Notes: a model not told the origin generated them from the letters alone. Positions 8,384 to 17,408 are shown, counted from the stretch's first letter. The stretch is 64,000 nt of DNA from Lentzea sp. NBRC 105346 (GCF_030269605.1 NZ_BSTQ01000005.1:90192-154191), one strand, 5' to 3'. Program-made: numbers and translations.

Positions 8384-8961
8384 ATGACCGCCATGACCCG
8401 CAAGCTGTGCCTGGCCCAGAACCCCGACGCGGACGCCCTCCTCGCGTCGGACATGTTCGCCCTGTTGACCGGCATGCTGCTCGACCAGCAGATCCCGATG
8501 GAGAAGGCGTTCTCCGGCCCGAAGGTCATCGCCGACCGCATGGGCGGCCTCGACGTGCACCGCATCGCCGAGGCGGACCCCGACGAGTTCGCGAAGGTCA
8601 TGTCCACGCCGCCCGCCGTGCACCGGTTCCCCGGCTCGATGGGCAAGCGCGTGCAGGCGCTGGCCAGTACCTGATCGAGAAGTACGACGGCGATGTCACC
8701 AAGATCTGGGCGGACGGTAGCGGCAAGGACGTCCTCAAGCGGCTCAAGGACCTGCCCGGTTACGGCGAGCAGAAGGCGAAGATCTTCCTCGCGCTGCTCG
8801 GCAAGCAGTTCGGGATCGAGCCCAAGGGCTGGCGGGAGGCCGCCGGGCACTACGGCGAGCAGGACTCGCGGCGCAGCGTCGCCGATGTGACGGACGGGAA
8901 GTCGCTGCTCGAGGTGCGGGAGTTCAAGAAGGCCGCGAAGGCCGCCGCCAAGAGCGGCTGA
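8384..8961 (+). pseudogene. HhH-GPD base-excision repair protein, frameshifted
   Basis: Two overlapping frames together encode a roughly 192-residue protein of the actinobacterial HhH-GPD base-excision family. Frame one runs from ATG 8384 (MTAMTRKLCLAQNP) to KRVQALA and hits TGA at 8672. Frame two picks up at QYLIEKYDGDVTKIW and continues with the helix-hairpin-helix LPGYGEQKAKIF to the stop at 8961. Restoring one base near 8664 would rejoin them. It is either a recent single-base deletion or a sequencing error; the rest of the gene shows no decay. Confidence 0.75.
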
Positions 8962-9004
8962 ACGGACGCGGTAACCGTGCCCACCACGTGAAATCGTCGG
9001 TGGA

Positions 9005-10051
9005 GTGATCGGTGCCGCCCAGGAGCGAACGCTCGCGACCGGGCGGCGGTTCGCCCTCTACCTGCGTACGACCGTATTGCTCTGCCTGTGCGTGGTCGCG
9101 ATGGTGCAGCGGCCGCACCTCGCGATCGCGATAGTCGCGGTTTGGGGCGTCGTCTTCTTCCGCACGAAGGCTGTCGCGACCGACACCGCGGTGATCGCGG
9201 CGCTGGGGCTGGCGCAGACGTGGGTCGTGCCGCCGGAGGTGTTGGCGGACAGCCGGAACTGGGTGCTCGCCGCGGTGTCGATCACGGCGGTGGCGCACCA
9301 GTGGTTCACGTCGACGGCACAGGGTGTCGCCATCACGACCGTGCTGGTCGCGGCGACCATGATCGGAGGCACGGCAACAGAGGTTCCGATCGTGCTGTGG
9401 ACGTTCGCCGAGGCCGCGATGTCGCGGGCGGTGTTCCTGCTGGTGCTCAAAGGCGCACGCCAGGCCGACCGGGCCGCGGAAACGGCTGAGAAGGCCCGAC
9501 GCGCGGCAGCGGTCACGGCGGCTCGGCGGGCCGATGAACGTGAGCACCTCGCGGTTCTGCACGACACGGCCGCGGCCACGTTGTTCGCGGTCGGGGCCGG
9601 CATGGTCGACGGGGACGAGCCGTGGCTCGCCGAACGGGCACGGCGGGACATCGAGGCGCTGAAGAAGACCTGGCCGGAGGGCGAGGTCGACCTCATTCCC
9701 CTGCTGGACGAGGTGATTCGGCACGCGCCGGTCAAGGTCGACCTGAAGGCTCCCCCGAGCCACGCCATGCCCTCGGCGGCCGCGATCGCGATCTGCGGGT
9801 CGGTGCGCGAGGCGTTGACGAACGTCGCGCGGCACGCCGGTGTCGGCGTCGCGACCGTGAGCATCGACAACGGAGACCGGCTGGTCGTTGAGATCGCGGA
9901 CGCGGGGCGAGGCTTCGATACCGCAGAGATCTCCCCGCACCGCAGGGGAATCTCAATGTCCATTGTGGACCGCATGACCAGCGCCGGCGGCACCGCCGAA
10001 ATCAGCACCGGAACGGGCACCCGCGTCACGCTGGAGTGGCCGCATGGTTGA
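9005..10051 (+). CDS. Sensor histidine kinase, DesK/NarL type
   Basis: A 348-residue membrane kinase. Hydrophobic segments occupy about residues 18-160. The HisKA_3-like helix has the phosphoacceptor in EHLAVLHDTAAATL (His near 185). The ATP-binding domain has an N box in REALTNVARHAG and a glycine box ADAGRGFD near 300, so it looks competent. GTG 9005 is the start. Its last eight bases overlap the next gene, and a NarL-type regulator follows, so the three form one signalling operon. The signal is unknown. Confidence 0.85.
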   Translation: MIGAAQERTLATGRRFALYLRTTVLLCLCVVAMVQRPHLAIAIVAVWGVVFFRTKAVATDTAVIAALGLAQTWVVPPEVLADSRNWVLAAVSITAVAHQWFTSTAQGVAITTVLVAATMIGGTATEVPIVLWTFAEAAMSRAVFLLVLKGARQADRAAETAEKARRAAAVTAARRADEREHLAVLHDTAAATLFAVGAGMVDGDEPWLAERARRDIEALKKTWPEGEVDLIPLLDEVIRHAPVKVDLKAPPSHAMPSAAAIAICGSVREALTNVARHAGVGVATVSIDNGDRLVVEIADAGRGFDTAEISPHRRGISMSIVDRMTSAGGTAEISTGTGTRVTLEWPHG

Positions 10052-11102
10052 GACGACCGGCCGGGGTATCCGGCTCGCGGCGCTGCTGATCACCGTGGCC
10101 TCACTGGGCGGGTTCGCGTTGCCGTTGCTCATCGCGAACCTCGCGACCTATCGATCACCGGACCAGGAGCTCGTCGCGTTCGGGCTGCTCACCGCCGTCA
10201 CGCTTATCACGGGCACGGCACTGGCCAGGAACATCGAACTCAAGACGACACGTTGGCTGTTGCTCGCGGCGACGGTGGTGGCGTCCGTGCTCGCGGTGAC
10301 GGGCGTGCACACCGAGCAGGTGATGTCGGAGTCCGAGTGGTCGTACGGTCTCATCGGCTGGTTCGGGTTGCTGCTCCTGCTCGACAAGAGCACGCGCGGC
10401 ACGTTCGTGTTCCTCGGCGCGCACGTGGCGTTGAGCCTTACCTACGTCGCGGCGACGGGGAACGACGTGGCGGGGTTCGTCGTCGTGACCACGGTCGTGC
10501 TCGGCTACCAGGTGCCGTTCGTGGTGGCGACGATGATCCTGCGGAAGCTCGCCGCGGACGTGGCCGCGAGCGCGGCACGGGACGAGCAGGTCCGCACCAC
10601 GGAAGCGATCGCGGACCAGCTGCACGCCGATCGCAAAGCGCGGTACGCGGCGCTCGCACACACGGCTGTGCCGTTGCTGGAAAACCTCGGCAAAGAACCG
10701 CCGGAGAAAGCCAAATACGCGGTGGAGGCCGCGCGGATGCGGCGGTTGTTCGCCGAGCACGACGACGTGCCGGATCCGCTGGTGCACGAACTGCGGGCGT
10801 GCGTCGAGCTCGCGGAACGACGGGGTGTCGTGGTGTCGCTGGACACCTGCGGTGATCACCCGATCCCGCCGGTGGAGATCCGCCGCGCGCTCACGAACGA
10901 GGCGATGCGGGTGCTGGCGACGGCCGAGGACAGCGCACGCGTGACCGTGCTCGGCACGCCGGACACGGTGACCGTCAGCGTCGTCGCCCGGAAATCCGTT
11001 CCGGTACAACGGATCGAGGAGGGGCCGGTCACCGTCACATGCATCGAGGACGGTGGGCGGATCTGGGTGGAGGCCGTGTGGCGCCGACAAGAATCGTGGT
11101 GA
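10044..11102 (+). CDS. Degenerate histidine-kinase-like membrane protein
   Basis: A 352-residue protein with five or six hydrophobic helices in residues 10-175, then a coiled stretch with a possible His (AALAHTAVPLLENL, near 205). The C-terminal region keeps the outline of a kinase ATPase domain, with an N-box-like RRALTNEAMRVLA, but no glycine-rich ATP-lid motif. It is probably a pseudokinase partner of the preceding kinase, either a heterodimer subunit or a signal-sensing module. Start ATG 10044 overlaps the upstream stop by eight bases and the end overlaps the regulator gene by 25, so translation is likely coupled. Confidence 0.65.
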   Translation: MVETTGRGIRLAALLITVASLGGFALPLLIANLATYRSPDQELVAFGLLTAVTLITGTALARNIELKTTRWLLLAATVVASVLAVTGVHTEQVMSESEWSYGLIGWFGLLLLLDKSTRGTFVFLGAHVALSLTYVAATGNDVAGFVVVTTVVLGYQVPFVVATMILRKLAADVAASAARDEQVRTTEAIADQLHADRKARYAALAHTAVPLLENLGKEPPEKAKYAVEAARMRRLFAEHDDVPDPLVHELRACVELAERRGVVVSLDTCGDHPIPPVEIRRALTNEAMRVLATAEDSARVTVLGTPDTVTVSVVARKSVPVQRIEEGPVTVTCIEDGGRIWVEAVWRRQESW

Positions 11103-11719
11103 TCGACGACCACCCCGCGATCGTGGCGGGGGTCGAGGCGTGGTGCGCGAAGGCGGGAGTCGAGGTCGTCGAGGTGGGCGCCACGCCCGCGGTGGCCTGG
11201 ACGGGACCGGGCGGCGCCGCGGACGTGATCGTCTTCGACCTGATGCTGGACGGTCAGGTGCCGGCGTTCGGCGACCTGCGGCGCCTGGTCGACGCCGGTC
11301 GGCAGGTGATCGTCTACACCATGCGCGACGACCGGGACTCCGTGCTGACGTGCCTGGACATCGGCGCGTTCGCCTACCTCACCAAGGCCGAGGGACCCGA
11401 TCACCTCATCCCGGCCATCCACGCGGCACACCACAACCTGCCGTGCACACCGCCGACGATGGCCCGCGCGCTCAGCACCGACAGCCGCGCCGACCGCGCG
11501 CAGCTCACGCCGCGCGAGGTGGACGTGCTGGTCAGCTGGTTCGCCTGCGAGTCCAAGGAGATGGTGGCGCGCAAGCTCGGCCTGTCCGTGCGGACGGTGA
11601 ACAGCTACATCGATCGGGCGCGGATCCGGTACGCCAACGCCGGCCGGCCGGCTCCCACGAAAGCCGCTCTGGTGGCCCGCGCGGTGCAGGACGGGCTCGT
11701 CCGGCTCGAAGATCTCTGA
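11078..11719 (+). CDS. NarL/LuxR-family response regulator
   Basis: A 213-residue two-component regulator. The receiver domain shows the acidic pair in VIDDHPA (residues 8-10), the phosphoacceptor Asp in VIVFDLML near 52 and a Thr/Lys pair (YTMRDD, YLTKAEG). A GerE/LuxR helix-turn-helix covers about 145-205 (LTPREVDVL and KLGLSVRTVNSYI). GTG 11078 is preferred: GGTGGAGG lies just upstream and the receiver starts there. It is translated in overlap with the pseudokinase gene. Confidence 0.9.
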   Translation: MAPTRIVVIDDHPAIVAGVEAWCAKAGVEVVEVGATPAVAWTGPGGAADVIVFDLMLDGQVPAFGDLRRLVDAGRQVIVYTMRDDRDSVLTCLDIGAFAYLTKAEGPDHLIPAIHAAHHNLPCTPPTMARALSTDSRADRAQLTPREVDVLVSWFACESKEMVARKLGLSVRTVNSYIDRARIRYANAGRPAPTKAALVARAVQDGLVRLEDL

Positions 11720-11803
11720 TTTGTGGGTTGATCGACCGTCACGCGAAACCGTGGCCGTTCCTAGCGTTGACCTCGTCCTTGCAACACCGACAGGGGAGGT
11801 CAA

Positions 11804-12316
11804 GTGAAGGACATGATCAAGAGGGTGGGGCTGGTCGTCGCGGGCATCGCCGCTGTGGCAGCGATGTCCGCGCCGTCGGCGGTCGCTGACGCGGGGGAAG
11901 CGGCAGCGCCCGGCTGGAAGGGCACGTACGAGTGGTCGCCCGGCCACGCGGGCGGCATGCGGCTGGACCTCGCGCAGTCGGCCAACCGGGTCGACATCTG
12001 GCGCGCCAACGGCCACGCCAACCAGCGGTGGCAGACCTACAGCTACGGCGGCGGTCTCTTCGCGTTCCGCAACCGGGCGACCCTCAAGTGCCTCTGGTAC
12101 ACGGGCCTGGACAACCAGATGACCACCGGGCCGTGCGACGACAGCCGCAGCCACAAGTTCCGGGGCACCAGGACCAACGGCTACTGGACGTTCAAGCCGT
12201 TGGCCGACACCAGGCAGTGCGTCGACGTGCGGGGTCGCGGTACCTCGAACGGCACCGCGGTCGTGACGCACTGGTGCAACGGTGACAGCAACCAGCGGTG
12301 GTACAGCCACTCCTGA
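11804..12316 (+). CDS. Secreted ricin-type beta-trefoil lectin
   Basis: A 170-residue secreted protein with a Sec signal peptide (to about residue 29, ending PSAVADA). The mature part is one ricin-B-like beta-trefoil, marked by QxW repeats (NQRWQ, NQRWY) and DVRGRGTSNGT. Such domains bind galactose-type sugars or polysaccharides. Start GTG 11804 has GGGGAGG upstream. No catalytic domain is attached. A strong hairpin sits right after the stop. Confidence 0.8.
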   Translation: MKDMIKRVGLVVAGIAAVAAMSAPSAVADAGEAAAPGWKGTYEWSPGHAGGMRLDLAQSANRVDIWRANGHANQRWQTYSYGGGLFAFRNRATLKCLWYTGLDNQMTTGPCDDSRSHKFRGTRTNGYWTFKPLADTRQCVDVRGRGTSNGTAVVTHWCNGDSNQRWYSHS

Positions 12317-12323
12317 CAGCGGC

Positions 12324-12354
12324 GCACCGGCGCAGACGTACGCTGCGCCGGTGC
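12324..12354 (+). terminator. 12-bp hairpin between lectin and kinase genes
   Basis: GCACCGGCGCAG and CTGCGCCGGTGC form a perfect stem around the seven-base loop ACGTACG, eight bases after the lectin stop. The right arm contains the GTG start codon of the downstream kinase (12351), so the hairpin can act both as a lectin terminator and as a block on kinase translation. Confidence 0.65.
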
Positions 12355-13709
12355 ACTTACCGTTGATCCCGGGACTGACGAACCTGAGACCGCTCGGCGA
12401 GGGCGGTTTCGCGACGGTCTACCGGGCGCACCAGCCGCAGCTCGGCCGCGACGTCGCGGTGAAGATCGACAACCGGGTGCTGGCCAACGAGCGCGACCGC
12501 AAGCGGTTCCTGCGCGAGGGCCACGCGGCGGCCCGGCTCTCCGGACATCCCAACGTGGTCGCGGTGTACGACGCGAACATCACGCCGCAGGGCACGCCCT
12601 ACCTCGTCATGGAGCTGTGCGAGGGCTCGCTCGCGGGACGCGGTCCGATGCACCCCGAAGAGGTCCGGCAGCTGGGCGTCCAGCTCGCCGACGCACTCGC
12701 CGCGGCGCACGCGGACGGCGTGCTGCACCGCGACATCAAGCCCGGCAACATCCTCGTCGACCGGTACGGCACCGCGAAGCTCGCGGACTTCGGCCTCGCC
12801 GCGCTGCTCGACGCGGAGGGCGGCAGCTCCGTCAGCCGCGACGCGCTCAGCCCGAGCTACGCGCCGCCCGAGGGGTTCGCCATGGCCGCGCCCACCCCGG
12901 CCGGTGACGTGTACTCGCTGGCCGCCACGCTCTACGACCTGCTGGCGGGCAAGCCGCCGCGGCCGGTGCCGTGGCCGATCGAGTCGTTCGACCACCTCGG
13001 TCACGTGCTGCGCTCGCCCGTGCCGCCGGTTCCCGGTGTGCCGCAACAACTCCACGACGTGCTCGTCCGCGCACTGCACCCGGACGCGAGCCTGCGCACC
13101 CAGAGCGCGGCACAGCTGCGCGACGAGCTGCGGCTCCCGGCCGTCCAGTCCGTGCCACATCTGTCGCCTCCGCCGCCACCGTCGCCTGCGAACAAGAAGG
13201 TCTGGCCGATCGCGGCCGCGGCGGCGCTGGTCGTGGCGATCACCGTGGGCGTGGTGCTCTGGACGAACAAGGACAAGCCCGGCGACAACCCGACCGGCGC
13301 GAACAACGCGACGCTCGAGTCCGCGCCGCCGTTCCTCAAGGACTGCGGCACCGGCAAGTACTGCATGGCCCAGCCCACCTGCTACCACGGCATCACCGAG
13401 ATCGGCGGCATGGCGGCGGTCGCGCGACGCACCGGGGACTGCTCGATCCAGCACTACTGGGAGGCGTTCGGCGGCGGCTGGTTCTCCGGTGAGATTCCGA
13501 AGATCCCCAGCGACGAGCTCCTGAAAGCGCCCGAGGTCGCGTCCGTGTGCACCAAGGACGCGATGGGCTCGGCCACCCGCGCCGGCGTCGACACCTCAAC
13601 GTGGCAGATCGCCGCGGTCGGGTTCGCCGACGGCAAGCGCAACTACTTCCACTGCCTCGCCTCCCCCGAAGAGGGCGGCGAGGTCACCACGAGCGCCTTC
13701 GGGTCCTGA
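12351..13709 (+). CDS. Membrane Ser/Thr protein kinase (PknB-like) with extracytoplasmic domain
   Basis: About 452 residues. The kinase domain has GEGGFATVY, the ATP lysine in VAVKID (near 36), HRDIKPGN (near 126) and DFG. A Pro-rich linker precedes one TM helix near residues 284-304. The extracellular region of roughly 140 residues has six or more cysteines (CGTGKYCMAQPTCYHG and others) and matches no sensor repeat I know; there are no PASTA repeats. GTG 12351 was chosen because upstream codons would overlap the lectin gene; that start lies inside a hairpin and has no clear ribosome site. An ABC exporter operon follows after 36 bases. Confidence 0.8.
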   Translation: MHLPLIPGLTNLRPLGEGGFATVYRAHQPQLGRDVAVKIDNRVLANERDRKRFLREGHAAARLSGHPNVVAVYDANITPQGTPYLVMELCEGSLAGRGPMHPEEVRQLGVQLADALAAAHADGVLHRDIKPGNILVDRYGTAKLADFGLAALLDAEGGSSVSRDALSPSYAPPEGFAMAAPTPAGDVYSLAATLYDLLAGKPPRPVPWPIESFDHLGHVLRSPVPPVPGVPQQLHDVLVRALHPDASLRTQSAAQLRDELRLPAVQSVPHLSPPPPPSPANKKVWPIAAAAALVVAITVGVVLWTNKDKPGDNPTGANNATLESAPPFLKDCGTGKYCMAQPTCYHGITEIGGMAAVARRTGDCSIQHYWEAFGGGWFSGEIPKIPSDELLKAPEVASVCTKDAMGSATRAGVDTSTWQIAAVGFADGKRNYFHCLASPEEGGEVTTSAFGS

Positions 13710-13745
13710 AAAAATCACTTGCCACAGGCCCTAACGTGGGACGAC

Positions 13746-14525
13746 GTGCGTGTCCACGCCGACTTGATCATCGCCGGATTCCGCCGTTACTCGACCTACC
13801 GCCAAGCGATGCTGGCCGGGATGACCACGAACGTGGTCTTCGGCCTGCTGCGCGCCGCCGTGCTCACCGCCGCCGTCCGGACGGCGAGCGGCACTATCGC
13901 CGCCTACGACATCGCTGCCACCTACACCTACGTCTGGCTCGGCCAGGGCCTGCTCGGGTTCGTGCTGCTCTGGGGCGACACGACGCTGGCGACCCGCGTC
14001 CGCACCGGGGACGTGGTCGTCGACCTGTACCGCCCGTGGAACCTGCAGACCGCGATGCTCGCCGAGGACGTCGGCCGCGCCGGGTACGCGGTCGTCACCA
14101 GGCTCGTGCCGCCGATCGCCTTCGGGGCGCTGCTGTTCCCGTTCCGCTGGCCGGAGCACCCGCTGACCTGGCCGTTGTTCGTGGTCAGCGCGCTGCTCGC
14201 GCTGGTCACGTGCTACGGCGTGCGGTTCCTGATCAACCTGGCCACCTTCTGGCTGCTCGACAACCGCGGGCTGGTCAGCTTCTGGAACGTCACGTCCGGC
14301 CTGCTGTGCGGGATGGTCGTGCCGGTCGCGTTCTATCCGGGCTGGGCGCAGGTGGCGTTGTGGGCCACGCCCTTCCCCGCGCTGCTGCAGGCGCCGATCA
14401 ACGTGTTCCTCGAACGCGACTACTTCTCGTTGGCACACCAGGCCTTCTGGGCCGTGGCACTGCTGGTGGCCGGGCATCTCGTGCTGCGCCGGGCCGTGCG
14501 CAAGGTGGTGGTCCAGGGTGGCTGA
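13746..14525 (+). CDS. ABC-2-type exporter permease 1 (DUF990-like)
   Basis: Roughly 259 residues with six hydrophobic segments, and RTGDVVVDLYRPWNLQ, the conserved cytosolic loop of these ABC-2 permeases. It forms a heterodimeric channel with the next gene, powered by the third. The start is taken as GTG 13746; a TTG at 13719 in frame is less likely. The substrate cannot be read from sequence. The end overlaps the next start by eight bases. Confidence 0.8.
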   Translation: MRVHADLIIAGFRRYSTYRQAMLAGMTTNVVFGLLRAAVLTAAVRTASGTIAAYDIAATYTYVWLGQGLLGFVLLWGDTTLATRVRTGDVVVDLYRPWNLQTAMLAEDVGRAGYAVVTRLVPPIAFGALLFPFRWPEHPLTWPLFVVSALLALVTCYGVRFLINLATFWLLDNRGLVSFWNVTSGLLCGMVVPVAFYPGWAQVALWATPFPALLQAPINVFLERDYFSLAHQAFWAVALLVAGHLVLRRAVRKVVVQGG

Positions 14526-15315
14526 GCCGGTCTACCGCAAGATCATCGCGGCACGGGTGCGGTCGCAGATGTCGTACCGGGCGTCGTTCGCGGTCGAGTG
14601 CCTCTCACAGGTGATCGCCCAGGCCTTCGAGCTGGTCGTGATCCTCGTGCTGTTCACCAGGATCAATGCGCTGGGCGGGTTCGGCGTGGACGAGGTGGTG
14701 CTGATGTTCGCGATCGCCGCCATCGCGTTCGGCTTCGCGGACCTCGTCGCCGGGCAGCTCGACGACCTGCCGACGTTCATCCGCAGCGGCACGTTCGACG
14801 CGGTCCTGTTGCGCCCCTTGGGAACCCTGCCGCAGATGATGTCGACGGACATCCGGCTGCGACGCGTCGGCCGGGTGTTCGCCGGGGTGGTGACGCTGGC
14901 GTACGCGCTCACGCACGTCAACATCGACTGGACGCCATGGAAGGTCCTGCTGGTGGTGGTCGCACCGCTCGCGGGTGGCGTGATCCTCGGATCGGTGTGG
15001 GTCGTCGCGTGCTCGGTCTGCTTCTGGCTGATCGAGAGCCGCGAGCTGGCGAACTCGGTGACCTATGGCAGCGGCGCGTTCACGTCGTACCCGATCACGG
15101 TGTTCTCCAAGGGGCTGCGCTACCTCATGGCATATGTGGTGCCGGGTGCGTTCGTGGCGTACTACCCGAGCCTGGCGCTGCTCGGGCGATCCGATCCGCT
15201 CGGCGCACCGGGCTGGATCGGCTGGATCTCACCGCTCGTCGCGCTCGTGGCGGCGGCGTTCGCGGGCGCGTTCTGGCGCTTCGCGGTCAGGCACTACCGG
15301 GGGACGGGATCGTGA
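14518..15315 (+). CDS. ABC-2-type exporter permease 2 (DUF990-like)
   Basis: A 265-residue paralogue of the preceding permease, with six hydrophobic segments and the matching loop IRSGTFDAVLLRPLGTLPQ. GTG 14518 overlaps the upstream gene by eight bases, and its TGA overlaps the GTG of the ATPase gene (GTGA), indicating coupled translation of permease 1, permease 2 and ATPase in fixed ratio. Confidence 0.85.
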   Translation: MAEPVYRKIIAARVRSQMSYRASFAVECLSQVIAQAFELVVILVLFTRINALGGFGVDEVVLMFAIAAIAFGFADLVAGQLDDLPTFIRSGTFDAVLLRPLGTLPQMMSTDIRLRRVGRVFAGVVTLAYALTHVNIDWTPWKVLLVVVAPLAGGVILGSVWVVACSVCFWLIESRELANSVTYGSGAFTSYPITVFSKGLRYLMAYVVPGAFVAYYPSLALLGRSDPLGAPGWIGWISPLVALVAAAFAGAFWRFAVRHYRGTGS

Positions 15316-16301
15316 TCGAGGTACGACAGCTGCGGCGTGAGTTCCGCGTCGCTTCCAAGAAGGGCCGATTCCGGCGTGAGTACAAGACCGTTGTCGCGGT
15401 CGACGACGTCAGCTTCGACGTGGCCGCGGGCGAGGCCGTCGGGTACGTCGGCCCGAACGGCGCGGGCAAGTCGACGACGATCAAGATGCTGACCGGCATC
15501 CTCGTGCCGACCGGCGGGACCGTGCGCGTCAACGGCGTGGATCCGGCCCGGCAGCGCAAGGAGCTGGCGCGGCGGATCGGCGTGGTGTTCGGGCAGCGCA
15601 GCCAGCTGTGGTGGGACCTGCCGTTGCGAGACAGTTTCGCGTTGCTGCGGTCGATCTACCGGGTGAACTCGTCCGACCACGGCAAGCGGTTGGAGGAGTG
15701 CGTCGACCTGCTGGAGCTAGCGCCCTTTTTGGACACTCCGGTGCGGCAGCTCTCGCTCGGGCAGCGGATGCGCGGCGAGGTCACCGCGGCGTTGCTGCAC
15801 GCGCCCGAGCTGCTCGTGCTGGACGAGCCGACGATCGGGCTCGACCTGGAGTCGAAGGAGCGGCTGCGGGAGTTCCTCGCCGGGCTCAACCGGCGCGGCA
15901 CGACGTTGCTGCTCACCACACACGACCTGGACGACATCGAGCGCCTGTGCCCGCGGCTGATGGTGATCGACCACGGCACCGTGCTCGCCGACGGACCGCT
16001 CGCCGAACTGCGCGCCGAGGTGACCCCGGAACGCGTCCTCGTCATCGATCTGCGCGAACCGCTCAACCTGCCGCCGCTGCCGGGCGTCACAGAGGTACGC
16101 AGCGAAGCCGGCGGGCTGCGGCACCACCTCACGTTCCGGCGCGCCGAGACGACCGCGGCCGCGCTGATCACCGAGGTGGTGCGGCACGTCGAGGTGCACG
16201 ACCTCGCCGTGGTCGAGCCGGAGATCGACGACGTGGTGCGCCGGTTGTACGCACGCACCTCGGCCGCAACCGACTCAACTCCAGACGTGGTCGACCTCTG
16301 A
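15312..16301 (+). CDS. ABC exporter ATP-binding protein
   Basis: A 329-residue ATPase for the two ABC-2 permeases. Walker A GPNGAGKST lies near residue 48, the signature LSLGQRMR near 150, Walker B LLVLDEPTIGLD near 170, and the switch His in LTTHD follows. The extended C-terminal domain of about 100 residues is typical of this subgroup, often called daunorubicin-resistance-like. A degenerate second copy of its 3' end lies 165 bases downstream. Confidence 0.9.
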   Translation: MIEVRQLRREFRVASKKGRFRREYKTVVAVDDVSFDVAAGEAVGYVGPNGAGKSTTIKMLTGILVPTGGTVRVNGVDPARQRKELARRIGVVFGQRSQLWWDLPLRDSFALLRSIYRVNSSDHGKRLEECVDLLELAPFLDTPVRQLSLGQRMRGEVTAALLHAPELLVLDEPTIGLDLESKERLREFLAGLNRRGTTLLLTTHDLDDIERLCPRLMVIDHGTVLADGPLAELRAEVTPERVLVIDLREPLNLPPLPGVTEVRSEAGGLRHHLTFRRAETTAAALITEVVRHVEVHDLAVVEPEIDDVVRRLYARTSAATDSTPDVVDL

Positions 16302-16465
16302 TGCGTCGTGGCAGCACCGGCACTGCTGTGACACGCGAGGGGGCACGGTGTGGCGTCGCTTGGGGAAGTGGGGGACGCGCTACGGCAGGCCGCTCACGAG
16401 TTCCTGGCGACCGGAGGCCACCGTCCGGCGTCGAGTGGCAACCACGCCCCGAGTAGCCAACGTTC

Positions 16466-16598
16466 GTCATCGATCTGCGCGAAGCGCTCAACCTGCCGGC
16501 TCTGCCAGGCGTCACAGAGGTACGCGGCGAAGCCGGCACGATCTCGCCGTAGTCGAGCCGGAGATCGACGACGTGGTGCGCCGGTTGTACGCGCGGCG
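16466..16598 (+). pseudogene. Decayed duplicate of the ABC ATPase 3' end
   Basis: The segment repeats 16041-16112 (GTCATCGATCTGCGCGAA onward) with substitutions, then jumps directly to sequence matching 16198-16258 (CTCGCCGT...GCGCCGGTTG), so about 85 bases of the source are missing. One GTCG-to-GTAG change creates a stop in the old frame. The interval 16302-16649 otherwise holds no supported gene. Confidence 0.8.
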
Positions 16599-16649
16599 CT
16601 GCGACGAACGTCGGTAGAGTCGGACGAAACCCGGTCAAAGGAGACATAC

Positions 16650-17027
16650 ATGCGCGTAGCCCGTCCACTGGCAGCACTCGCCATCGCCCTGGGCGTGGCG
16701 GGCGGGTTGACCGGCTGCGACGCCGTTCAGGACGCAGCCAACACGGCCAACCAGGTCGGCCAGGGCATCGACAAGGCGAAGGCCTGCGCCGACGCCGTCG
16801 GGCTGCTCGCCTGGACGCCGGACATGAGCGACCCGCAGAAGGCGCTCGAGGAGACCAAGGCGAAGGCCGAGGAGCTCCAGAAGCTCGCCGCGGCGTCGCC
16901 CGACCAGCAGGTCAAGAGCGCTCTCGACGAGGCGGCGAAGGGCATGGGCAACGTCCAGTCCGCCGCGGACTGGGTGCAGCAGAAGGCTGATCTCGTCCAG
17001 AAAGTCAGCGAAGCCTGCGGTAGCTGA
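16650..17027 (+). CDS. Small secreted lipoprotein
   Basis: A 125-residue product with a signal peptide and lipobox LTGC near residue 24, so it should be anchored to the outer face of the membrane by diacylglycerol on Cys. The mature part is helical and rich in Ala, Lys, Gln and Glu (EETKAKAEELQKLAAA). ATG 16650 has AAAGGAG nine bases upstream; a longer in-frame extension passes through the decayed ATPase copy and is rejected. Function unknown. Confidence 0.8.
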   Translation: MRVARPLAALAIALGVAGGLTGCDAVQDAANTANQVGQGIDKAKACADAVGLLAWTPDMSDPQKALEETKAKAEELQKLAAASPDQQVKSALDEAAKGMGNVQSAADWVQQKADLVQKVSEACGS

Positions 17028-17083
17028 GCCCTGTTGCGGACCTCCGGTGGCGTCCTAGTCTGGACGCACCGGAGGTGACGTCA

Positions 17084-17278
17084 ATGCACGCAACAGTTGG
17101 TGACAGGTTGCACGTCCACAGTCGCACGGTGGGGATCGAGGAGCGCCTCGGCGAGATCCTCGAAGTTCGCGGCACCGACGGCGCGCCGCCCTACCTCGTC
17201 CGTTTCTCCGACGGGCACGAGGGGCTGGTCTTCCCGGGCCCCGACTGCATCATCGAACCCCGCACTTCGATCGACTAG
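17084..17278 (+). CDS. DUF1918 protein
   Basis: A 64-residue cytosolic protein of the DUF1918 family common in actinobacteria, with the diagnostic elements VGDRLHVHSRTVG and YLVRFSDGHEGLVFPGPD. It folds as a small SH3-like barrel in the family; function is unknown. ATG 17084 follows GGAGGTG. The 130 bases after it hold nothing recognisable. Confidence 0.85.
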   Translation: MHATVGDRLHVHSRTVGIEERLGEILEVRGTDGAPPYLVRFSDGHEGLVFPGPDCIIEPRTSID

Positions 17279-17408
17279 GCCGTATCCGACGGATCTCGTT
17301 CGATGAGAGTCACGGGCGAGCGGTTCGGAGACGGTGCCGCCGAAGTGGCCTCATACCGGCCGAACCCTCGACCGCGACCATCGCGGACGAGGATCCGTCA
17401 GATGCGGC

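Noticed and set aside
16350..16649. N-terminal extension of the lipoprotein frame to 16350
   Set aside because: It runs through the decayed ATPase copy, and the signal peptide and ribosome site place the start at 16650.
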